DNA of 64,000 nucleotides from Populus alba (GCF_005239225.2 NC_133284.1:7565121-7629120); one strand, 5' to 3'; shown: positions 10,148 to 23,269, counted from the stretch's first letter. Numbers and translations: made by a program. Notes: a model not told the origin generated them from the sequence alone.

Positions 10148-12369
10148 CTTTATTTTATCTGGTCAAAGATTACATTAACTGGCTTTAATTAAAATGTTTA
10201 ATTTGTTTTGTAATGGAAAAAATATATTTTCCATTCTTCAATTTCTCTATAACCAGAGGGTGAGGACGGTTCATTGTGGAATCTTATTACGAGCTTAGTG
10301 CCAAATATTTTTTTCAAAGAAACTTTGTTTATTCTCCGTACATTTTCCTCGTTATTTTATTTTATTCATCCTGATAATAATGCTTCTGCAAAACTTCCTC
10401 GAAGAACACATCATCGGTGATGGTATAGGACGACCAAGAATTTAATGGAAAGCGATTTTATAATTATAGTCCTGAAATATATTTTTGGAAAACATTAAAT
10501 AATCCCACGACTTTGACTTTGTTAAAAGAAAATAATTCTTGACCTTTTCCTCTTCGCTCTTGTTAATTAGAAAGTTTCACATGCATGTATGTGATAATTG
10601 GGAACCCTAGGTGATATCCATGGATTTTGCGATGGATTTTGCTCACATGTAAGAGTGGATTTTTGCCCAGATTTCCCCAAATTAAGGCCAATATTAGTCT
10701 TGCAGTACCCTATGAACAATATTGTACATCTTTCCAATGTACTTCCCTTAAGAAAAGCAATAAATATCCGTGCCTCTATATGCTGGATGCTTTAAGTCAA
10801 ATATATATTTTGATAATTTTAGTTTCTCTTACTATATGTTAATTAATAAATCAAATTACTTGGGCCCTCAGTTGTAAGAACTCATGCTCATTCAATTCAA
10901 ACATCTCTCTCATTTTCAGGAGAATTGCATGTAACCTTCCTGTATTGAGACCTGCTTCAATTTCAAGCTTTTTCAAACATATCTGTTTGAATGGTGATTA
11001 TAGTTGTTCATTTAAAAATATATTAAAATAGTATTGTTTTATTTTTTAAAATTATTTTTAATATTAATATATCAAAATAATTTAAAAATACTAATTAAAT
11101 ATTAATTTAAAATAAAAATATTTTTAAAATACAAAAATAAACAAGAACGGTGGTAAACTAAAAGGTTAGTTAATTAGTTCTCCTGCCACATGTATGTTTT
11201 TTCACACAAGAAAGACCCATCGATGTTCTTACTCAAAATCAACTTTCTTTCCCAGCCAATTAAAATACTGCCGTACAAAATCGAACAAAACCCTTGGAGT
11301 TGGAGGTCATAAAATTCAATATGAATCTTGGACATGTGATGCGTAGTTTCGTACTGTTGAAAAGAATTGTGCTGTCTCTGTTTAACTCGTTCTCTCTCTT
11401 ACTATTTTTCTTTTCGACTCTGCCCGTCCTAACTCGTCAGACTGTTCATATCTGGCACGTACAGGTGGACTAGAAAGAGCGTGGCCTCTCCTCCATCCTT
11501 GGGAGGAGAAACTCCAGTTATCCGGCCGTCGCTCAATATTCCATCTATTTTTTCCTTACCTTAATTACTCCGCCCTTGACATAACCAATAGATACACATA
11601 AAACGAATATTTGTAGAAAATAGTTGCCGATGAGGACTAAAAATATCGCCCAACACTTTGAAATAATTGTCACAATACAGGCATGCTACAGAAACCATAT
11701 TTTAATTAGTGGGGCCAAAAGGCATATTGGTAGAAGACGGCTTCTTGTTTATTTTTCGAACTGGTTAAGTTTTGTTTTTTTAAATAAAAGCATTTTAGAA
11801 GCCATCAAGGAATTGCTAAAGTTAGTTTTTTTTTTTTTTTTTTTTGCATCAATATATAATTATACAAGATTCCGTGAGTGAAGAAAACTCCCCAACCTAT
11901 CATTTGCCATGCCCATGGTCCAGTTTCTTGTCCTTTAGTGAATGCACATCACAGGGAAAATATTAAATGTGTAACCAAACAAATTAAAAGGGATGAAAAT
12001 GGAAACATGCCAGATCAAGCTGTGCTTCAAGCAGCCAAAAACGTGAAAGAATCAAGCTAAACTTATGCTACTAGCATTTTTTAATGTTTCCTTTGTAAGA
12101 AGTTCTGATTATTGAGGCTGCCGACGAGCCCTATGTTTTTGAATGGAATATGATAGAAAAATATATTGGGTTACTTTTGAATCACAGACTTGAAAATTTT
12201 ATCATCAACCATGTGCATGTGGATTAATATATAGGTTTAACTAGTTTTTTCTAGATAATTATTTGAAATTTGTACTAAACTTAGTTTAAGGAATAAGTTT
12301 TGAAATATTTTGATATGACTTCTTGTATATTTTAAATTTGATATTAATAAGTACAAGAGTTGTTTTATT
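10148..12369. other. Intergenic AT-rich DNA, no gene recognised
   Basis: Short open frames here (for example 10598-10842 and 11624-12060) show no domain and no coding signature that I recognise. An AT-rich family M fragment lies at about 10990-11150, and a T22 run near 11829-11850. Confidence 0.5.
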
Positions 12370-12760
12370 GTGATATGATCAACTTGATTAGTTTAAAGAT
12401 AACCCTATTAACTAATAAAAAAAATTTAAAGATAAAATTGAGAGACAAAATAGAAAGAGATTGACATAAAAAAAAAACCCTTCTGAATCAACTTCTTATC
12501 TAACTTGGATTAAAATTAAATTATGTGAGAGTTACTCTACCATGACCTAGTCGACTTGATCGGTTTAAATGTACGTAACCTTCTCTACTAGTAAAAAAAG
12601 GTTTGATTATGAAATTGAGAAAAAAAAAATTGATAAGGAAAAAAACCTATTAACATAATTCCTTACTTAGCCCGAGTTTAAAATTAAATCATGTAGAGGT
12701 TGCTCTTGATATAATCTAATCGATTTGGCTAGTTCAAAATTAACTCTAACGATTGTTAAA
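12370..12760. repeat. Degenerate ~171-bp tandem repeat
   Basis: The phrase (C)AACTTGATTAGTTT near 12380 recurs as CGACTTGATCGGTTT near 12550 and CGATTTGGCTAGTTC near 12722. Each is followed by AACCCTATTAACTA- or AACTCTAACGATTG-like text, then an A-rich block and a CTTACTTAGCCCGAG-like phrase. Confidence 0.6.
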
Positions 12761-12766
12761 AAAAAT

Positions 12767-15135
12767 GATGATATATACAATTAAAAATAAAATAATGAAA
12801 TTAAAATTAAAAAAACAAGAGAAATGAAAAAAAATAAAGGGGATGAATTGAAAATGATAAAAAAAAAAATGAGTAAAAATTCTCATTCTCAGCTGTTGTT
12901 TTAGTCCAGAAGAAAATTAGTAAAGAATCTATCATTTACATTGACATGTGGGATGAGAGTACTCTATAATATTATACAATAAATAGGTTTTAAAATTGTT
13001 CACCCTCAAGTTCCATTATTCATGTCATTATTTATTGCCACTTGTTCTCTTTTTAGGTCTTTAAAATATTATTTTATTACACTTTGATCATTGAACTTTA
13101 TTATTTCTCAAGTTAGGTTGACATGGTTTTAGATCTTAAAATGTGTTTTTAATTTTCATGCTCTCTGGTATCCAATATTTCATAGAATATTTCAATAAAT
13201 TAAAAATTGAACTTTAGGTAATAATTAAATGAAAAAAAATGAAAGAACTAGGGCCAAAATTAACACCTAAAAAAACAAGGACTTTCTCATTAATTTTTAC
13301 TATTCAAAAGGCATGATAAACTTCAATTTGATCCCATGAAGTTTTTATTATGCTTTATTTAGTCTCTATTGTTTTAGGGTTTTTTTGGTTTCTAATTTTA
13401 TTTTTATCACATTTTTAATCTTACAATGTTGAGAAATAAGAGAAAGTCAATACAAAAAAGAGACGAGAGAGAAATGATTTGGTTGGCCATATTACAATTA
13501 AAAAGAATATGATCTTGGTATTTATAAGTTTGTATTATAGATGAAAGTTTGATGAAGATAATTTTTTCCTTCAAACATGTTAGTAAAAACTAGATCAAGA
13601 CATATGAGTTTTTTATATTCGATTTAATTTTCAAATTTAAACAAATTATAAGGTATTATAGAGTTAATTTGGTATTAATATTTTTAGAATGTTTTAGGTA
13701 AGAATAAGTTGAAATTTGAGTTTTTTGAGATCTCAAATCCAATAATTCACTAAACAACTAAAATTAACTTCAAAGATAAATAAAAGAAATCATATAAAAC
13801 AAAAAGACAGTCATGGTGCATTTATCTTTTATTTTTTAGTGTAAGAAAAACTTTTCATTTTAGTTTTTAATTAGCATTCAATACTTATTTTATGATTTAT
13901 CAATTTATATACTTTTTAATTTATTTTATTAAATGTAGATATTTTTTTTATTCTTCAATTATAAAATTTTACGATAACATTCATAATGACAACGTTGTCT
14001 TCTTCTCTTGAATCAAAGATTAATTTGGAATCCTAATGGCCATGTGGGTACACTCACCAATATATCGCTATAAATATTTCATCCCCTATTATATAATAGA
14101 TACACACAAACCAACAAAGTTTATATAATTATTTATTGAGATAAACCTTGTATTTCATGAAATCTGATGATATATGAAATTAAAAATAAAATAATAAAAT
14201 TAAAAAAAAACAGGAGAAATGGAAAAATAAAAATAAAAATAAAGGGCATGTTTTTTTTTTAAAAAAATCTTTATTATTTATATAAACAATATAAACAATG
14301 AAACTATAAAAAAAAATTCTCAAAATTGTCGGTTGTTTTAGTATAGAAGAAAATCGGTAAAGAATCCTATCATTTACATTGACTCGTGGAATGAGAGCAC
14401 TCTATAATATTATACAACAAATTGATAGGTTTTAAAATTGTTCACTCCTCACGTTCCATTAAAATTTAAGTTTGGGTATAAATTGAGATTTGAGTACTTT
14501 TTTGAGATCTCAAATTAAATAACGCACTTAACAACTAAAATTAACTTCAAAGATAAATAAAAGAATGCGTATAAAACACAAAAAGATAGACATGATAAAA
14601 TATGATGATTATGTGCATCTATCTTTCTTTTTTTTTCTTAGAAGAAAGATTTTTTATTTTATTTTATTTTTTAATTAGCATTCAATACTCATTTTATGAT
14701 TTATCAATTTATATACATTTCAATATCTTTTTTCTTATTCTTCAATTTTAAAATTTGACGATGATACATTCATAATGATGACATGATGACGATGTCTTCT
14801 TCCAGGGGTGGAGCGAGATGTATTTTACAGGGGAGATCAAAATATATATAATAATATATATTATTAAAAAGTTTAATTTATTTAAATTAAAAATATTAAA
14901 TAATAGAAAATTTTAAAATGTTTTACAGACCTGGGCCGTGCTTGCCACCCCTGGCTCCGCCCCTGTCTTCTTCTCTTGAATCAAAGATTAATTTGGAATC
15001 CTAATGTCCATGTGGCTATACACTCACCAGTATATCGCTATAAATATCTCTTCCCGTATTATATATATAATAGATTATACACACAAACCAACAAAGTTTA
15101 TATAACTATTTATTGAGATAAACCTTGAATTTCAT
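12767..15135. repeat. Tandem segmental duplication (copies 12767-14160 and 14166-15135)
   Basis: Several blocks recur in the same order. GATGATATATACAATTAAAA at 12767 matches 14166. AAAGAATC..ATCATTTACATTGAC near 12925 matches 14355. GAATCAAAGATTAATTTGGA near 14010 matches 14980. CCAACAAAGTTTATATAA near 14112 matches 15089. Copy 2 is shorter, with internal deletion, and contains a 163-bp MITE that copy 1 lacks. No gene is seen in either copy. Confidence 0.75.
14803..14965. mobile_element. hAT-type MITE with 8-bp target duplication
   Basis: It is 163 bp long with inverted ends CAGGGGTGGAGC and GGCTCCGCCCCTG. The flanking 8-bp direct repeat TCTTCTTC lies at 14795-14802 and 14966-14973. Copy 1 of the surrounding duplication (about 13996-14008) has one TCTTCTTC and no insert, so it is the empty site. 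Confidence 0.9.
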
Positions 15136-15795
15136 AAATGATCTCCGATGTAATATTTTTATTAGTTATTTTCACAGAAAAGTAAACAGACGCGCTTAAT
15201 TAATTATCACATTCATTAAGGGGCTAGTTAATTGGTAGTTAGTATTGTTTAAATGCTGTAATTAATAATTAACGGATTTTGAATTTAAATTTTTTAATGT
15301 AATCACGATTGTTAATAATTTTAAAATTTTCTATATCATTTATCATGCAGGGTTAATCTCATAATTAAATGTGTTGGCGTCTAAAAAGTAAAAACCGAAT
15401 GGAAAGAAACTTGATTAATTTAATACAAGAAAGTTGATTTTCAAGCGATTAATTAACTTTACTTGTTATACTCGTTACCATTCCGATATCTATAAACAGA
15501 TTGATGTGTAAAACGAAAGCCCATTTTGTCAAACAATCCCTTCTTGTTTGCATAGATTTTTCAAAACGATCACATCAAGATATGTTCGTCGTCCTTTCTC
15601 TAATTTAAAAATCCCTATATAGAGACAAAAGAATTAAATTATGTTGAAAAAAAATTCAAAATCATAAATATTAAATAATTGCATTCTTTAGCTGTCACAG
15701 CCAAGGACATTGACCAAATCCTCTCCTCAAAGTGTATAAGAAGGTTACATCACAAACATCATCAAATAATGAAGTAAACATTGAGAGGAAGGGAA
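15136..15795 (+). other. Upstream region of the NAC gene
   Basis: AT-rich, with no other gene seen. CTATATAG near 15614 and GTGTATAAG near 15733 are possible TATA elements. Confidence 0.4.
15710..15715 (+). promoter_or_regulatory. W-box-like TTGACC 81 bp upstream of the NAC start codon
   Basis: TTGACC matches the WRKY-binding core TTGAC(C/T). Stress-inducible NAC promoters often carry such boxes, but one hexamer is weak evidence. Confidence 0.3.
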
Positions 15796-17158
15796 ATGGA
15801 GCTGGATAGGTTCAGCGCTAGTTCAAAAGACTTTGAAGAAGATGATGACATCCTGCTCCCAGGGTTTCGATTCCATCCAACCGACGAAGAACTTGTAGGA
15901 TTTTATCTTAAAAAGAAAGTAGAGAAGAAGCCTATCAGGATTGACCTCATCAAACACGTTGATGTCTACAAATATGAGCCATGGGATCTTCCAAGTATGC
16001 ATGCTCTTGCACTATTACTCCTTTGTTCATCGATTCAAATATGTTATAATGTTAATATATGTAGTTAATTATGACTATGTGCATGAAATACAAAAATGTT
16101 ATCTAAACACCTTCAAAGTAATTAGTAGAGCTATAATCTGCTTTTTTTATCTCAGAGATTTTCATAAAATCTACTATATAAAACTAGGACGAATTATAAG
16201 GGGAAAAAAATTCTTTAATTAAGTTGTTCTTAACTCTCTCAGGTTTACCATACCATTCTGTACAGGTGTTGCAGAAGACAAGAAATTCATGTCACTAAAC
16301 TGCAAGAAAATTTCCTTTATCAATTTTATTTATTGCCTTTTTTTTTTGGGTACAGAAGAAGCAAGTTGTAGTGCTGGAGAAAGGGAGTGGTACTTCTTCT
16401 GTAGAAGAGGAAGAAAGTACAAGAACAGCATCAGACCTAATAGGGTCACAAGATCTGGTTTTTGGAAAGCTACAGGCATAGACAAGCCAATATATTCTGT
16501 TGGGAAAATCCATTACTGCATTGGTCTGAAAAAATCTTTAGTTTATTACCGAGGAAGTGCTGGAAAAGGCACGAAAACAGACTGGATGATGCACGAATTT
16601 CGCCTCCCTGCTTGTGAAAATACTGCTAGCCTCACCAATCCTGACGACTGTGATGTTCACGAAGCTGTAAGATTCGTCCATTCTTGTATTTTCTTTTTCT
16701 TTTTTTTAACTGAAAACTTGGGATGCTGAGTCCATTCGGTTTTTGATAGTTTTTATTTCTGTTTTTTAATGTTTCAGGAAGTTTGGACACTTTGTCGAAT
16801 ATTCCAGAGAGAAGCTCCCTTTAACAAAAAATACCTCTCTTCAAAACAACGGTGCGTTAGCACTGATTCAAGTGCTAGCCCTTGTGAATCAGACAATCGT
16901 AGACATAACGATCAAAGCTTCGAAGTTTCAGCTGATAACAAGGTGATTGAAAGCCAAGCTACCAGTGATCATTTCTATGGAAATAATAACCAGTCGTTTG
17001 CAGCCCAGATGAGCTTAACGAATCAAGATCCATTTACAGCATCATATCTAAGCTTCTTGAATCAAAATGGAGACGAACTTTTTGGAGATGAGAACTGGGA
17101 TGAGCTTAGACCAATGGTTGAGTTTGCACTTGATCCTTCAGAGATATATTGTCTTTAA
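15796..17158 (+). CDS. NAC042: NAC-domain transcription factor, NAC042/JUNGBRUNNEN1-like
   Basis: Exons 15796-15994, 16356-16666 and 16778-17158, all with GT-AG borders, join without a frame break into 296 aa. The NAC domain covers about residues 20-165 with its subdomains in order: [76 protein letters not shown] (split here by the 20-residue limit at its end) and EVWTLCRIF. Such proteins bind DNA as dimers in the nucleus. The C-terminus ends with an acidic stretch containing [11 protein letters not shown], like the activation tail of Arabidopsis JUB1 (NAC042), a longevity and stress regulator; this suggests the subgroup. The start is the ATG at 15796, because no ATG lies in frame just upstream. 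The first exon junction restores Lys. Paralogue identity is inferred. Confidence 0.88.
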
Positions 17159-17935
17159 TAAATGGAGGGCAGATGATTTTGCCGGTATCTTTTTCTCTAG
17201 TAAAGAAAAGTACTCCGTCTAAACGTGAAGGGGATGGGTGGCATGGAATTCAAATAACGAATAGTTACTCACTAGATGGTGTGATTGTATGAGGCTTCTT
17301 GTTTTATGCAACTATTCTACACGTGTAATTTCACTTGCGTTTTCTTAATTCCCCGCCACACCCTCATTGCTACTTTTCTAAACCAGGACTTGTACCCCAC
17401 TATCACGGGTTGAATTGGATTTTCATTTACAATTCTATTTAATTTAATTTTTAATATTTTATATATTTAAATTTTGATTCATTCAAATTATTTTACATTC
17501 AAGCATGTTAAATACATAGATCGGATTAATTTTATGTGCATATTATAGATATTTATAAATTAAACTTAATTATATTATTAATTTTCATGAGCTGTGAAAC
17601 TCGAAAGAGGTTCATGCTGGGAGGAATATTCACAACTGGAAAGAACCTAACAACTAAAAAGATTCATGTGTCTGAAGCACGAATTATTCAGAAACGATCG
17701 AGCACCAGGACAAGGAGTAAGCTCCATCAACAATAACTTATGCTAAGATAATTATGAACTAGATCATCTAAGTATATCCAGCAACAGCTATATAAATCAC
17801 TTCATAAAAGACTTATCCAATCCTATTATGCTACTCAAGAAATGAGGGACAAGAGTCACGAATTTCCCAAAAGCAGAGAATACCATGCTAGGAATCTATA
17901 AGGGATTGGAATGAACAAAAATAGCAACATAAAAA
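17159..17935 (+). other. 3' flank of the NAC gene and intergenic DNA
   Basis: No gene recognised. An open frame at 17536-17736 has no recognisable domain. The sequence is AT-rich with short unique stretches. Confidence 0.45.
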
Positions 17936-17940
17936 CTAAG

Positions 17941-18757
17941 AGGGCGTTTGTCTACGCGGCTGCGGCTGCATTTTATTTAAAACGCAATCTTCAGCTGTTT
18001 GGTAATTAAAAAAATCGGTTTACTGTGCATGGGGGTCACGTGATTTTTGCGTTTAAAACACTGGAAAAGGAAAAGCTACGAAACGTCGAAAACCTGCTTT
18101 GCATGCACTGTAGCGGATAAAAAATAACAAACAGTGCAATTCACTGCACTATTCACGTGAACAGTGCAATTCACTTGCACTGTTCGCAGGTTTTTTTTTT
18201 TTTTTTAAGTGTGTTAATTGTATTAATTTTTTTTTTAAAAAAACTAGTTTAAAGAATTAAATTCATTCGCGATGTGAACAATATTTTTTTCTCGAAAAAC
18301 TAATATAGAGTGAATTAAATTCACTCGCACAGTAATATCAATTTTATATCTAATAATATTTTATCTAATTTTATTACACGCTCAAAAAATTATTAAAACT
18401 GTAGTTCTTATCGGATGAATTTTGTACGTAATGGAATTATAAATAGTTTAATGGAATAATAAAAAATATTTTATATAAAGTATTATTTTTTTCATGATGT
18501 AATAGGAGTAATTAATTTTACAATATTTAAATTTAAAACCATCAATATTAATATATTTTTAAAAAATTATTTTATAACCTCAATTTCAAAAGCATTCTTA
18601 ACTAAACACATTAAACTACTTTTTCTTCAACCTCAATTTCAATCACAGTTTTAACCAAACACCTATTTTTTCAAACCAACCTCAACTATAAGTACTTTTT
18701 ATAAAATAACTTTTTTTAAACCACAACCACAACAGCTACCGTAATACCAAACACACT
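17941..18757. mobile_element. PIF/Harbinger-like non-autonomous element (copy B)
   Basis: The left end (G)AGGGCGTTTG and the right end TACCAAACACACT(C) form an imperfect inverted repeat of the PIF type (G-rich, then TGTTTGG). The flanks read CTAAG on both sides (17936-17940 and 18758-18762), containing the TAA trinucleotide that PIF/Tourist elements duplicate. Next to the left end is a GCGGCTGCGGCTGC repeat. Inside are inverted AACAGTGCAATTCAC motifs at 18130-18185. No transposase is encoded. Confidence 0.7.
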
Positions 18758-18762
18758 CTAAG

Positions 18763-19070
18763 CTTCAAAGTTATATAAGTTTTGGCATTTAAAATAATTG
18801 GTGTAAGGTGGTGAGTGAGGAAGAAAAAGAGTATTTGTAATAAGTATTTTGTACATGATATACAAATTAGATTGGATTGATCAGATTTAAAAAATCTTGA
18901 CTCACCACCTGACTCATAATGTCTATTTCTTAGAGTGGTTTTTACGACTACTATACAGAATATTCACATTAATTGACTTTAATAGGTTAGGTTGAGTCAG
19001 ATAATGTAAATATTATAGATAAATTTTTTTTTTAACACTCCTACCACCTACTATGAAAAAATTAGAGTTA
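18763..19070. other. Short intergenic stretch
   Basis: AT-rich, nothing recognised. It ends with TTA just before the CACTA terminus. Confidence 0.4.
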
Positions 19071-22025
19071 CACTACCAGAAAATTATCAAATACAAATGA
19101 AAATATCGTCGGTAAATTATAGTGATATTTACCAACAGAATATTACCTTGCTTTTTTTCTTGGTATTCATAAATGAAAATTGTTCATCAATGATTACAAA
19201 AGGAATTATAGTTGGAAATGAAAGAATGAAAAAAAATAAAAAAAGGAAAAATGATGTTTTATTATTACATATAGAATTATCGAGGAAACATGCATGTTGC
19301 TATTTCCCATCGATAATATTAAGTTATAGCCTAATAGATGACCTCCCTCTTCCCTTTTCTTATTTCTTCTTATTCTTCTTTTTCCTTTTTAACACTATAG
19401 AAAAACATCACATAACATTCTCTTATTTTGTCACAAATCAAGCTCTCATCATCACAAATTTAGCTACCCCAATACTCAATCTAACAATATCCCTCTTCTA
19501 GTTCATTTTTTTCTTATGATTTGCTTCATCAAGTAAGAAAAACTATCTAATTTTTGTAATAACCTATTTTTAAAAGTTGACTTTTTGGCATTTTGATGAA
19601 GTATATGCAATTTGTTTAGATGTTTACTCTTTTTATAGCTTTTTCTCATAGAAATTTGTTATATGAATGTATGATTTGCACATGTTAGGGTTTATTTGAG
19701 ATTTTAAAAAATTATATTTATTTTTCATTTGATGAAATTGAGTTTGATTTTGTAACTTAAGTGTTTTATAATGAACTAAATAATGGTTTATTTAATGGGC
19801 ACGCTTTAAATTTTTTTCAATTTTATTGTTAAGTAAAAGTTTTTTAGCAAATTTGGAGGGATTTGAATTTTTATAAAAACTTAATAATGATTTAGGGTGC
19901 TATTAAAATAAATTGAATAATTTTGAGTTAAATCAATGATCATTAATTAGTTGGGTACCGATAATTTATTTAGTTTACATTATTAATTAATACATGTTGT
20001 CATTAATAGTCTATATAGGTTTCATATAAGTGATGGATAATCATTCTTGGATGTATCTAGTTTCACCTGAACGATCGTACAAGATGGATTACTTTAATAG
20101 AGTTGAGGGTTTTATTAATTACGCACTATCTAATTCAAAAAATATTAGTGCAGGTGGTATTAGATGTCTATGTAAGGAGTGTAAAAATAAAAAGTTTCTC
20201 GATTAAGATATTGTTATGATGTATCTTCTATAAAAAGAATATGTTTAAAAATATTTTTAACATGGCGATAAATGTAAAAAGGAAGACAAAGGACAAACTA
20301 AAGCTTTGGATATACCTTTTTTTATCACTATAAAAATATGAAGTTGATTTATGATGGGTCACAGATCGCAAAGCCTAAATCCAGCTTCACCTCCGACAAT
20401 TATACACAATTGCTTATCTACTAATGACTTAAAAGTTTGTATTTTCTTGATTGATATGCTTTGAACATATTCAGATTGGTGAATTTAAAGGATGACAAAT
20501 TATATAGAATGAAGAGTTATGACTACCACATATTTATGCAAACACTCATTCCACTTGTTTACCGACATTTATTACTAAAAGGGGTATGAGATGCACTCAC
20601 GAAGATCAATTATTTTTTTTAGAGATATATGCTCTAATAAGTTATATACCCAACATATGAAGAAGCTTCAAACAAATATCATCTAGACAATCTACAAACT
20701 TAAAATGATATTTTTTTTTTTACTTAATTGGGCATTTAACCATATATTTATCATTTGAGGTAAAATTTTGAGGCCTTGTCCAGTACAGATGGATGTATTC
20801 ATTCGAGAAGTTATGGATTGTACATGTATTATAATTACAATTCTATTATCTTTTTTTTTAAAAAAATAAAACTATTTATTTAATTGCATGCAAATACTTG
20901 TTCAACCTAAAAAAAGGTTTAAAAAGGACACATGTTGATGTTTTGATATGTGAAACTTATATTATTGAAAAGATCTCAACATTTATCTCATATTATTTTG
21001 AGTCTCACTTGAGAACAATAATCAACCGCATTTCAAGACACAATGACACTGGAAAAGTGCATTCAAATGAGAATTTGTCACTATTTTCCCATCCTAGATG
21101 ACATTTACCAAAAAATATAGTAAGAGAAAGATACTTGACAAAAATCGAATCCAAACATAAACATAATTATATGTTATTTAACTACGATGAATCGAGACAT
21201 TTTATTCAGGAAGTACAATATTAGCATGTTGTTATTTTTAAATAGTTTTTCTCTTGTACCCTTATAAACTAATAGATTGAAAATTTTCTTTTAGGTAACA
21301 TCATCAATTTTTACTTTCTCAAAATTCACATCTGATTGAATATTAGATTTTCTAATTACAAAATGAATAATTTTCCACGTAGTTCAGAACACATGTAAGC
21401 ATTACCTAATAATTCTTATATCTTATAATATTTAATTTCATCAAACTTTTCTCTTTAACTATTAATGATTGTAATCTTATACTAGGTTTATTAATTGGAA
21501 GGGAATGTCAGTGGTTGTTTAAATGTATTATGTTTTGGTTCTTAAAGAAAGGTTAAGTGCTACAACAGACATTTCATTAATGGATATGTTTTTCATACTG
21601 AAAAATATAGTCAAGGTATAAGACATATAATAATGGAGTTTGTGTTGAGGGATCAACTTCTAATGAGTTTGAAGTTGATTATTATGGAAAGTTAGAAGAT
21701 GTAATTGAATTACAATATCATAGCAAGCTTAATATAGTTTTTTTTATTCAAATACTATTGGTATGATACTACCGATAGAGAAATCAAAATAGATCCTCAT
21801 CATGGTTTGATTAAAATTAATACAAAGACTAGACTTCATAACATCAACAATGTCTTTATTTTTGTCAAGCGAATGCACATAATCTTATTACATAAATATT
21901 CCTCCATTTAGAAAGAATCGTTTAATAGCTATTTAGTTACTTGTGGTGAAATCAAACCTAATGACCATGTCCAAGTTGTTTAAGAACAATGATCCTCATC
22001 TTTTCACCTTCATTCATTCCCCCGT
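19071..22025 (+). mobile_element. Eroded CACTA (En/Spm) transposon, 5' terminus present
   Basis: It begins with the classic terminus CACTACCAGAAAATT (19071-19085), followed by subterminal ATCGTCGGTAAATT-like motifs. Transposon coding remnants lie from 20033 onward. No matching right terminus TTTTCTGGTAGTG was found before the next element at 22364, so the 3' end is lost. Confidence 0.82.
20033..21990 (+). pseudogene. CACTA transposase-region remnants
   Basis: Conceptual pieces in order: a transposase-associated domain (MDNHSWMYL, LSNSKNISAGGIRCLCKECK, 20033-20205); a DUF4218-like stretch (KSYDYHIFMQTLIPLVYRHL, 20507-20570); VQYRWMYSFEKL near 20780; ICETYIIEKISTFISYYFE near 20950; NIVRERYLTKIESKHKHNYM near 21115; and CYNRHFINGYVFHTEKYSQG with WYDTTDREIKIDPHHG (21560-21810). 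Stops and frameshifts interrupt all of them. The order matches the 3' half of plant CACTA proteins. Not functional. Confidence 0.8.
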
Positions 22026-22079
22026 AGAAGCATTAGACTTGCAAATCATTAATTGCCATAGATGAAAGACTTATTTAGG

Positions 22080-22240
22080 AGTATGATAAAAATTATTTTA
22101 AAAGTATTTTGCTTTAAAATATATTAAAATAATATATTTTTTTATTTTTTAAATTTTATTTTAATATTAACATATCAAAATAATCCAAAAATATAAAAAA
22201 CAAATTAAACTAAATTTTTTAAAAAACACAATTGTACTGG
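22080..22240. repeat. Family M fragment
   Basis: TATTTTGCTTTAAAATATATT and AACATATCAAAATAATCC match the AT-rich MITE-like family at 8288-8490. The ends are eroded. Confidence 0.45.
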
Positions 22241-22363
22241 AATGTTAAACTTGCCGAAAACCTAGAAGTTGAGGTCTACTTGCAAGGAGGTTGATTCATG
22301 GAAATTACACGGATGTTGTAAATCACATATCTTCCTTGTGCCACATTAAAAAGAGACCGGATA

Positions 22364-23269
22364 TCGTGCCCGTTTGGCACTGCGGCTGCGGCTGCGGATT
22401 AAAGTAAAAGCAATATTGAAACGTTTGGTTAAGTTAAACCACAGTTTTATTTATATGGGTTCCACTCAAAAACTGAGGTTGGACCTCAGTTTTTGAAAAG
22501 CAATTTACCATTGCTTTTCCGTGTTCTTCTCTCTTTCACCGACACTGTAATTAATTAACACAAAACTTTATCAACCCCTTCTTCTATCCTTTCTTCTGTC
22601 AAACGAGGCTTCTACCTGCACCAAATTCCTGTTAGCTCGTCTCCTCTGCTCCCTTCCTCTCTATTCCTAAATTATTGCCATTGATCTAGACTCCCATTTC
22701 CCAAATTTTTCCTTCCCCTCTGTTCCCTTCTCTCGTCTCAAACAGAGGCAATAATGAACCAAATGAGCAACACGAAAAGGAGCAGATTGGGAGCTTTCAA
22801 ATGCCCATCACCGGGATGTTGAAGAGAAAAAGGAAGTATGCCATGAGAGCTTTTCCTTGGTCTCATTATATATCCTCAAAAGATGCAATTTTATCCTTTC
22901 TAGTACCATTATTAGTTTGAGCTAATTAACAAAAATTATATTAATTTTGATGCCAATCTGTCTAAGTTAAAAAGACAAGGGCAAGATTATTGTGTGCACC
23001 AAACACAAGAGGTAAATAATTGATTGTTCTTATAATAAAGTAAAATAGTATCTATTATAAATATATAGATATATTTTTTTTAAAAGTAATTTTACAATCA
23101 AACCCCATACAAAAAATATAGTAACCAACCACAATTTTAACCGCAATTTTAACCAAACACATCAAATTTTAAACTATTTATTAAACGAACCTCACAAAAA
23201 GCACTTTTTATTAAACTATTTTTTTTAAACCACAACCACAAAAGCAACCACAATACCAAACAGACTCAT
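22364..23269. mobile_element. PIF-like non-autonomous element with internal hairpins (copy C)
   Basis: The left end GTGCCCGTTTGG is followed by CACTGCGGCTGCGGCTGCGG. The right end CACAATACCAAACAGACTC aligns with copies A and B. Inside, 22468-22497 is an inverted repeat (CAAAAACTGAGGT/ACCTCAGTTTTTG, 3-nt loop), followed by AAAAGCAAT/ATTGCTTTT. The middle (22540-22860) is more GC-rich and unlike copies A and B; it could be captured sequence. Another GCGGCTGC run sits just outside at 23289-23313. Confidence 0.6.

Noticed and set aside
10598..10842. Open frames of 65-71 codons
   Set aside because: Two overlapping frames with no start context, domain or splice pattern.
17536..17736. 66-codon open frame downstream of the NAC gene
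   Set aside because: No domain recognised; no supporting exon structure.
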